This document shows positions 39,901 to 48,900 of a DNA stretch of 64,000 nucleotides, one piece after another; position 1 is the first letter of the stretch; each line of letters opens with the position of its first letter. Source of the stretch: Liolophura sinensis (lineage: Eukaryota > Mollusca > Polyplacophora > Chitonida > Chitonidae); NCBI RefSeq assembly GCF_032854445.1, contig NC_088298.1, positions 3,284,160 to 3,348,159 on the forward strand, read 5' to 3'. The position numbers were made by a program, and so were the translations under genes. The notes beneath the pieces are model-generated. The model searched no databases. It saw nothing but the letters and a program-made list of their open reading frames with translations, and was not told where the DNA came from.

Positions 39901-42900
39901 TTACAGATTTCAGTTCTCAGCTATCTGTACTGTTCAATAGTTAAAACAAATTTTATTATTTTGCCTCTAAATGTTTTCATACGAAAATAACCATTCAATG
40001 GCTCCTACAAGTATGTGTACACAATTACATGTTGCAGGCCTGGCAGATAAGCAAACCCTCAGCAGAAATTTATTTGAAAAATCCGCTGCAATTTAAACTG
40101 ACCATGAAAAATTAAAGGCTAATATCTCAAACCTTAGAACCCCTGTCACCATTTTGATTTCTTTATTCACTTATCTGTATTCCACATTATATTTTCGTTT
40201 CACTTATATAATACCGGTGACATTTATGGGTGGAGGGACACAGTGTGACCAGAGTAAACCACCAACCTTTGCCGCGTACCAGACAAACATCCCGACATAA
40301 AGCTGCAGCCAAAACTGGATTTGACCAGGCGACCTCATTGGTCGAGGACTGACAGTCACAATGAACATGTGCTGTAACAGTTTGAGCCAGCAACGACCAT
40401 CATTTTTTACTGATGGCATGTTTCAAGAGTCTGCAAGATAAGCTGTGTTACATGTTTCAAGAGTCTGCAAGGTAAGTTGTGTTACATGTTTCAAGAGTCT
40501 GCAAGATAAGTTGTGTTAGAGTGCAGACATAGCACTAGGTGTCAAGTGTTCTCTGTACAAATGGGAGTTGTCTACTGTTTACCAGCTTCTAGCACGAATA
40601 AAAATAGAAGTTAAGTCTTACTCTCTGTGCCAGTCGTAGATCTGGTGTATATTTCCAAATACAACTTTGTCCTTCCCTTCCATCTCTTCTGGAATCGGGT
40701 TTTCTTTCATATACTGCATATAACCCTGAAAATATCATGATCCAAAGAAAATGTCAACACCTGTAAATGTACACTCCATGTAAATAACACACAATATTTG
40801 AAATGTTTTATGCAAAGTGATGAATGATACAACAGAAAAACCACACCATTTTCCTTGCAATATGAAACCTGCGAATAATCAAATCAAAAAATTACTCTTT
40901 CGTTGAAGAAGTGGCAACTTTTTGGCAATAGTCACCTTATAAATAATATCCACATCATCATAAAAAGTTCTACCGATATGGAGGGTGTACACTGTGTACA
41001 TGACATCTGATTGACAGCTGTCACTCACCTCTACAACTCCGCCCAAATCTCTAACATAGACTCTTTCTGTTTCTATCAACTCCTGTATAACAAACCTGAA
41101 AAAAAAAAATCAGAAAAAAACTCCATTAAAATCCTGATCAGGTGACAAAAACGACACAAACAGTTTCAATTAACAATGCAGAAATCTCTGGCAATTCCCT
41201 GAGCAAAACAATTAAATCAAGAAACCACCACATCTTGGTGAAATCAGATGTTCTGTTCAGGACTAAAATAATCATAACATACTTCACCACCAAACAATTC
41301 CACTTCCCAGGTGACAACAAGATAAAAATGTTCTTTACTTTTGTCTTGAGCTGCTCTTATGTGTGTTGCTGTTTTCTTGGACAAATGAGCAAAATCAAAA
41401 CTATATTTCTGAGAAAGATTTTCAAATATCCGCTGGATGCAATTCCTTAATAAATAATAAAAGAGATAAAAAAATAAAACCTTAAAATAATCTTAAGGTC
41501 AAAATGCACCACATATATGAAGACCGAGTACAGCCAACAATTTAGGTACAGGTCTGTGCATAGTGCAGAAAAATGTCGCCAAAATGCAACACAATTGATT
41601 AGTGAAAAAGGTACTTAATACAGCACACACGCACCAAAAAAAAAATCTCCTTCCATGAATGTCATTTACAGAGGAAAATTCATTTGGAAATGTTTGTCTA
41701 TGAGCTAGATGTAGGCCACATATTGGACATTATAAGTTACACATGTAGCAACAACAACAACAAATGGAACAAGAATATACAGCTTACTCTCGTTTATGCA
41801 AATATTTAGCCCTTGTGTCTTCGTCCAGTTCCTCCGCACATTCTGATTGGCCGGACTGACTCTGCTCGGATGACTGTGGTTCCTGAAGAGTTCAACAAAG
41901 GGGAAAAACTCTGTCAGTACTGGCGACAAAAAAAAAAAAAAAAAAAAACCCACAAATTTCCCTCATGTCCCACTAATCAGTCTGTCTAACATTATCATAT
42001 CCTTTGATCTGAATGCCAAGTTCAGCATTCTTTATTTTAGCTTATAGATATATGAAAAATACAAATGTTAGAAAGAAACTTCCACTCCATAATTTTACCG
42101 ACATGGACAAATTTGTTTGGAGAAACAAGCTTTTGGTCAATGAATTCTGTTTCCATGGATATGCATGCTGCCTAACTGGCCCGTGAGAAGCAATGGAGTT
42201 TCCTCAAATATTTAACGGCTGTACTCCAGTACCTTGCAAGTCATCCTCCATTTGCCCTTATCTGACAACCACATAATCCTTCACGCAATTTTCAAATTTT
42301 TATCTTTTTTTATTGTTAATATTTTTATTTTCTTCTACAATTAATGCATCTGTTGGCATGAAAGAACCTGAAATATGTGACAATAAGTTACACATATCAC
42401 AAAGAAAGTGCAAACATGACAAATACACAGGTTTGGTCGGTGCACAACAACAACGGCATGCTTGTACAACAGCTACCGTCTACACCCACAACGTTCGCTG
42501 ATCCACTAGGCAACAGCGCAACACTGAAAGACGGACATACAGCATTCGTATTTTCATAAAAACTAATAGCAGTATGAGCGTCACAGTCTATTCACGATCA
42601 GGTCTGTATACTGAATGTTTGTGACATGGGAGTTCTTTTCAGAGCTACATGTATATGCCCATAGAACCATGTAGTTCTTTACATAGAGTCTTTTCTCAAT
42701 ACTGTGTCTTCGACACACTTAAAAAAGGAAGTGAGAAATATCCGCACAGTAGAATCAAACGGTGACCTCTGACAATGAATTGGGCTTGCCCATAAACTAC
42801 TTTGCACTAATAAGCCTTAATCCCATCTTCTACTCCCCCCCACACACACACCACTTTGATGTGTTTTCCTTTAGACCTCGCACGTAAAACAATTTTGGAA

Positions 42901-45900
42901 GGACTGCAGTGTTACACACACATGCATTCAGAATACAAATACCCTCAACTGCATGTGTACATGTACAATATAACTTTGTAAATCAATTCTTTGTCACCTC
43001 TTGTTTTTGGGGTTTTTTTTTTTTCCTTCTTCAAATGGCACCAACAACAATGTGAGAGCCGTGAAAACAACCTAAAGGACCCTTACAACATTAAGAAAAG
43101 GTAGTTACTCACAAATAATGGCTGTAGGCCCTTACACTTTCCATTTGCTCAAAAGTGAAAGGTTTCTTTTGTGAACACACGAACAGAGCACAGGCAACTG
43201 TGGAGCTGTCCATAGTGGGCTGTTTACTGTTTTAAGCAGCTATAAGCACGAAACACTAGGGTATGGATGGTACAGCTACCTATTGGCCTTTCCTTCATAC
43301 CCTGTGTTACCCTAACAGAACAAGTCAGTATGTACTACGGAGATTTGGACACTTGTGTTAAACACCTTCCTGTCACACCTTCCACCGCAGTACCCAGGAT
43401 ATCCTACTACTTCAATGGACAATAAGTGACATGTGACCATGTGACATATACTGTAACCGCAGGGGCTAGTCCAGACCTACAACATGTGAAAATACGGCTC
43501 TTCTCTACTGTATTAATAATATACAGCATATTCAAGTTCTTATAAGAGGCATACAGAAGTTGACCGAGTAACATCACAAAGTTTCTTTACGGATAATAAC
43601 TTCTGATTTATTTTTTACCGACATTTCGATGTATATTCTATCGTCGTTATCAAGAATGTGGCAATCATGAAGATCAACCAACTCAACACATGCTTGATAA
43701 CGATGTTAGAATGTACATCGAAACGTCAGTAATAAAATACATCAGAAGTTGTTCCGAAATATCCACATGTTTATCACAATGAAGTTTATTACTTTACAAT
43801 TATCCTACATTTATTACATACCATGTGATAAAAACTTGGTATGAGCTCTGGTATGAGCATAAGACATAATTAATGATGGTCTCACTCAAGCTTCAGCTGT
43901 AAGAGCTAACTGACGCGCTAACTTTTCACATTTTTCATCCTCTTACTCCAGTACCTTGCAAGTCATCATCTACTTATAAACATAACTTTGTCTGCATTGT
44001 CAATAAAAGAAAGAAAAAGAAAACTGAGCAAAAAATGCAATTAAATACGGTTAATGAAGGTGAAAACAGAAAGCATGCATGAGAGAACTTGCTCAATGCT
44101 CCAAAGGACTGTTTATGTACCGGAATTTATCATGACCTACATGTACCAGGGCACACTCATATAAACACCATCTGTTTTCATATTCACACTCAGTGTGACA
44201 TCACTGAATGCCTCAATCAATCATTACACCTCTTTCCGCCGGGCGGGAGATTTGTGGTTCTACAAAACCCCATTAAACCTTATTCCAACCCAACCCTACC
44301 CTGCTTCGGAAAGTTCATTTCCCAGAATTGTTGATGATAAGATTATAGCACCCTACTATCAGAAAAATGTCATCATTTCCTGTTCAACGACTTGAACACC
44401 TTAATACGGGTCAAAAAATGGGTCATTTGTTTGATCCAGTATCCCGGTTTTAACATTTACATATCTGATTTTGTGTTGTCCAAAACAAAATTGATTTTCG
44501 TTATTTTAAATGAATAAAAAAAATCATCCAATTCAGATTTCAGTTTCAAACTTCATCGTAAAAACTGCTTAAACTACCTGTAAACAGAAGACATTATAAC
44601 AGGGACTCAAGCATTAAGTTCACACAGTGGGATTTTACATGCCTCCAGGGCAAGTTCTTGTACCGATATATATATAATAATACAGCTACGTGTACACACC
44701 AGTGCTTAAGACATCAATGTTCAAAGACTCAAAGAGTCTTCATGAGTCACTGCCTGTCTCTGAATTTTGAAAACAAGTATGATAGCATCCTGGTGCCTAT
44801 GCAGACAATATGACTACACAAAACTGCCATTTGTGACTGAAGGCCTATAACGATGAATGACATGTAAAATCCCACCAAGTGAATGACAAGGCTTTACAAA
44901 TCCATCAGTTTTTCACATAAGAAGGTCCCCATATAGACCTTGTCAGTTACAGTGGGGACACTTCAAAGGAATTTGAAGTTCTTTGGGAGAAGGCAGTGAA
45001 GCATAAAACATGTACCCTACATGAGCTAAACTTTCGCCCACAAAAGTACATGTTTAGAGGCAAATAAATGTCACGAAAAATATTATTTTTGGTGCAGAAC
45101 TTTACAATTTTCCTGTAGAATATCATCCCATGTTCCAAGCAAACCTCAAAACACCCTTCTTAACTCAATAGAACTCTCAGAATCAGGAAAAATGGGCAAG
45201 TTAATCATTGATAAAATTTATGGTCATTTAAGGCATTTCACATGGCTATGACACAGAACATATACCCTAGGTTTCTGTGCCATGGGAAAAGCACCTACGG
45301 ATAAGACACTTAAATACAAGAACAGATTTGATATATTCTTAACACTGAAACTGACAGTTCAAGTATACAGTTCATTAGGATAGACATTTGCCTCTAAAAA
45401 TGCACTTTTGAGGTCGACCTTTTAGGTCATTCGGGGTATGACTTTCTCTGATGTACATGTAAGTTATCAGTTGATCAGAAGAATTATATGTAGGCCTATG
45501 GTCCATATTCTTCAGAAATATGTTTCTTTAAAAAAGCACAGAATGTAAGTCTCACAAAAAAAGACAAAAAAAAAAAAAGCATGAAACTTGATGAGATGCA
45601 CATGCACTGGTAAACTTGGTAAGAATCTGGAAAAACTCACCAAGACTAATTTTTCCTCACTAACAATCTTCTTAAATTACATATGCCTTGGTCTGAGCAC
45701 CCATAGCTTACAGCAACTTCTGACAAGTGTGAGAAAATAGAGCAAGTGGTGTAGCATGTAGTCTGCTGGGTCATTAACCGGTAGGTGCTAAGCCACTTCA
45801 CCCTCATCACACTACATGACCTACCCTGCCACTTCTCGCATACATGTAACTGACCACATAGGTCTCAATGCAAACTTTTCAGCTCTAGACGGACAAGTTC

Positions 45901-48900
45901 AAATGCACTTTTAACAACTAAAATAATGTGACTTTAAGAAATAAATTACATTTTCTGTGTTTAACTGACATTAAAGGTTTACATAGACAACAGATTTTCA
46001 TTTAAGGGCAAAATGTAGAGGTCAGTAAGGGTTAGAAACGTCACAAAACATTTACTGATAACATAAATATATACATATGCCTACTTGTCCTTTCTTGTAC
46101 TGGGTAACATTTCCCAGAGATGCAGATCGACCTCTTTCAGCACCTTTAATCACTGGCAGTAAATCCTTTTTCCCCCATGATGGGAACAATTTAAATCCCT
46201 TGGACTGTTTGTCCTTCTCAGCTTTGGCTCGTAAACTAGTCAATTCCTCTTCAGTTAAAGGAGGCTGATAACTCCCGTGGATTGCCCTCACTAAATGTTG
46301 TGTGGCCATTTTGGTTCTTAGCTGGCTATAACCACTAAGCCCCTTCAAAAGTTTCTAAAGACTTCTGCTCAGGTATGAAGTGATGCGCCTTCTGCTCGAC
46401 ACACTTTCTACAAATTAACCAAGACAGATCCACTCAGGACTCTTCACCCACTTTGAATTCACCCTCAGGCTTAAATACTAATCAGACACCTGTTCTACCC
46501 CCAACTTCAATATGATCCATCCCATTATAATGCTTAATATACATGTGTCAAAAGGTCAGGGATGAATCCACCTAATTGGCCATGGGGTTGAATGTGTACT
46601 GTTAGCTTTAGAATTAGTCATGTGATGTACTTATTTTAAGCTATTGTACTGGAAAGCTTCAGTGTAGATTTATAATAAAATCAGCAGAGATTTCTCACAT
46701 CTACACAAATGACTGCGAGGCTCACATGGGAGTTTTCTATCTCAGGTTGTCAAAAAATAGCATAAAGGAAAAAAAGCTGAATAAACATAACACAGACATT
46801 ATCTATACATCACCACACCTTGGATATTAATGGACCCCCCTGAGGGTCAACAGTGGGGGTATCGCATCAGGAGATGTCAAACATTTAAAACACTTGACTT
46901 AATGTGTTAACAGGAGATAAACACAAATTTGTACATGTAATTTTAAAAGCAAGCCTAAGGAAATCTAGTTACAGTGATCACAAAGATCAATTTAGAAACA
47001 CATCCATTCCAAAGCACATGTACAAAGGCTGTTTTTTTTTTAGCAACTCTAGTATATTTAAAACTCCTTAAGAGTATTTCTGTGACCTAAATGACATGTA
47101 GTAGGGATATAAGCTTAACCCTTGTCACATGGGTTGTATTGTTAGGCTTCTCTCAAATTCTACAACTTTTTACACAAAAGCTTTATCCAACGTGACATTG
47201 AAAATGAACTTAACACTAGCTACATGTACATGCAGTTAGGTTTGTTTGAATGTCTCAAAATGGAGTGTTTGATTTCTCCGTTAATGATGAAACTAATTTA
47301 TAATTTATGACCTATTTCTAAACTAATTTCTTAACGTACTCAAACCACTGTATTTCAGCCAAAGTTAAGCATTTCTCAAGTGACACATTCTGACTCATTT
47401 ACAATCAGACAAACTCAAGTGTTGGAATAAAAAATATCATTATAAAGTCTTGTAGTGCCTCTGAAAATTCAGTTTTTAGGCCACATTTTCTGTGAAATAC
47501 AGAACGGTATTCAACATTTTTGCATGTTTGCAAGGTGTTCATTCAAGCATATTCTAAAGGCAATTTTCTGAGTTCAGTGATAAAGTTTTACTTTTTGTGA
47601 AGCCTTGAAATTCGCCAATCCAACCAATGTAGATAAATCTCCAAAAATCAAATTGGAAATGACCCTAAATTGCACTGAAATTTGCCCATTCATATGCGAA
47701 AATGTTGAGGGTATCCATTCTTTACATATGGATGTAATATATCTGTCATATACAGGCTATAGTTAAACATGTACACTATTTGTAAAAACTTTGTAAAAAC
47801 AAATGTGTATTGATGTGCTCTTAAAACCCCCATAGCTGATGAGAATGTGAATGGATGGGTATGGGAGGATTGGTAGGGTGGGGGGTGATGAGCAGATGAG
47901 CTCTGAGGGTCTCAGCCAGAAAAAGGTGGACACAAAAATACAAGCTGTGTGACAGAATGAGTCGAGGTCAGTACCCTGGAGAATGAGGTGTCAGACAGCA
48001 TACAGGACACAAATCCCCAAATAAATGCCTACACACCAGCACAGGCCGGGGAGGGCAGGCCAGGGCAGACCCGGGCAGGAGCCAAACTCTGGGTTTGTGG
48101 GTCATGATGCTGCTGATTAAATCCTCTCCCCAGATCAGTGAATTAGATACAACCAGAAGGTATGTTCTACCTGAATGACGGACTGACATACATGAACAGG
48201 TATACCGTAAATTCCCTAAACTTTTCACTCCTTATTTTTCATCTTTGAAGTTTGCTGATTTTCAAAAAATATCTTCTTAATTAGTGGCTACATTGTCAGA
48301 GAGGAAAACAGTACAACAAACTAGTAATTCATTATCAACCATAGTTGTCCATTTTCTTATACCATATTCCATGTGTTATCTTTCACCTTGTCATCTGCTA
48401 GCTTAACATGTTCTGCTGAAAGTGAGTGAAATGCCCAGATGTATGCACTCTCAAATTTCCAAGGGTCTGGCTTCTGGTACTCTCAGTTAAAGGGAGTGGA
48501 GGTGAGAAATTCAATGCCTTAATTATGCACAGTGCCATCAAGGGTAGTTCCCCTTTATGATTCTAGACAGACCAGAATGAACACTGTTTACTGACCAGTT
48601 CGATGTATATAATGTTCTCAGTTTTAAAAAATCGGATGACTTTATACTAGACTTGAATTAATTGATTTTTGTGAGTGAGCGAGTGAGTGAATACTTGGGG
48701 TTTAATGTCGTACTGTCATATGTCATATGACGACGAAGGGTGCATGTACGTGTAATGTGCCTCCTTGTCGCAGGACGGATTTCCATCGCTCTTTTATCTC
48801 GTCCTGCTTCACTGAGACGATATACTGAAGGCATGTAAGCCACCCCACCTGAGCCATTATACCGATACAGGTCAACCAGTCGCTGCACTATCCTCTTAAC

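Noticed and set aside
43130-43222. Possible alternative first exon [20 protein letters not shown]… with donor GTGAGT
   Set aside because: Ends in phase 2 while exon 41788-41882 needs phase 0; the joined frame would not match DH2.
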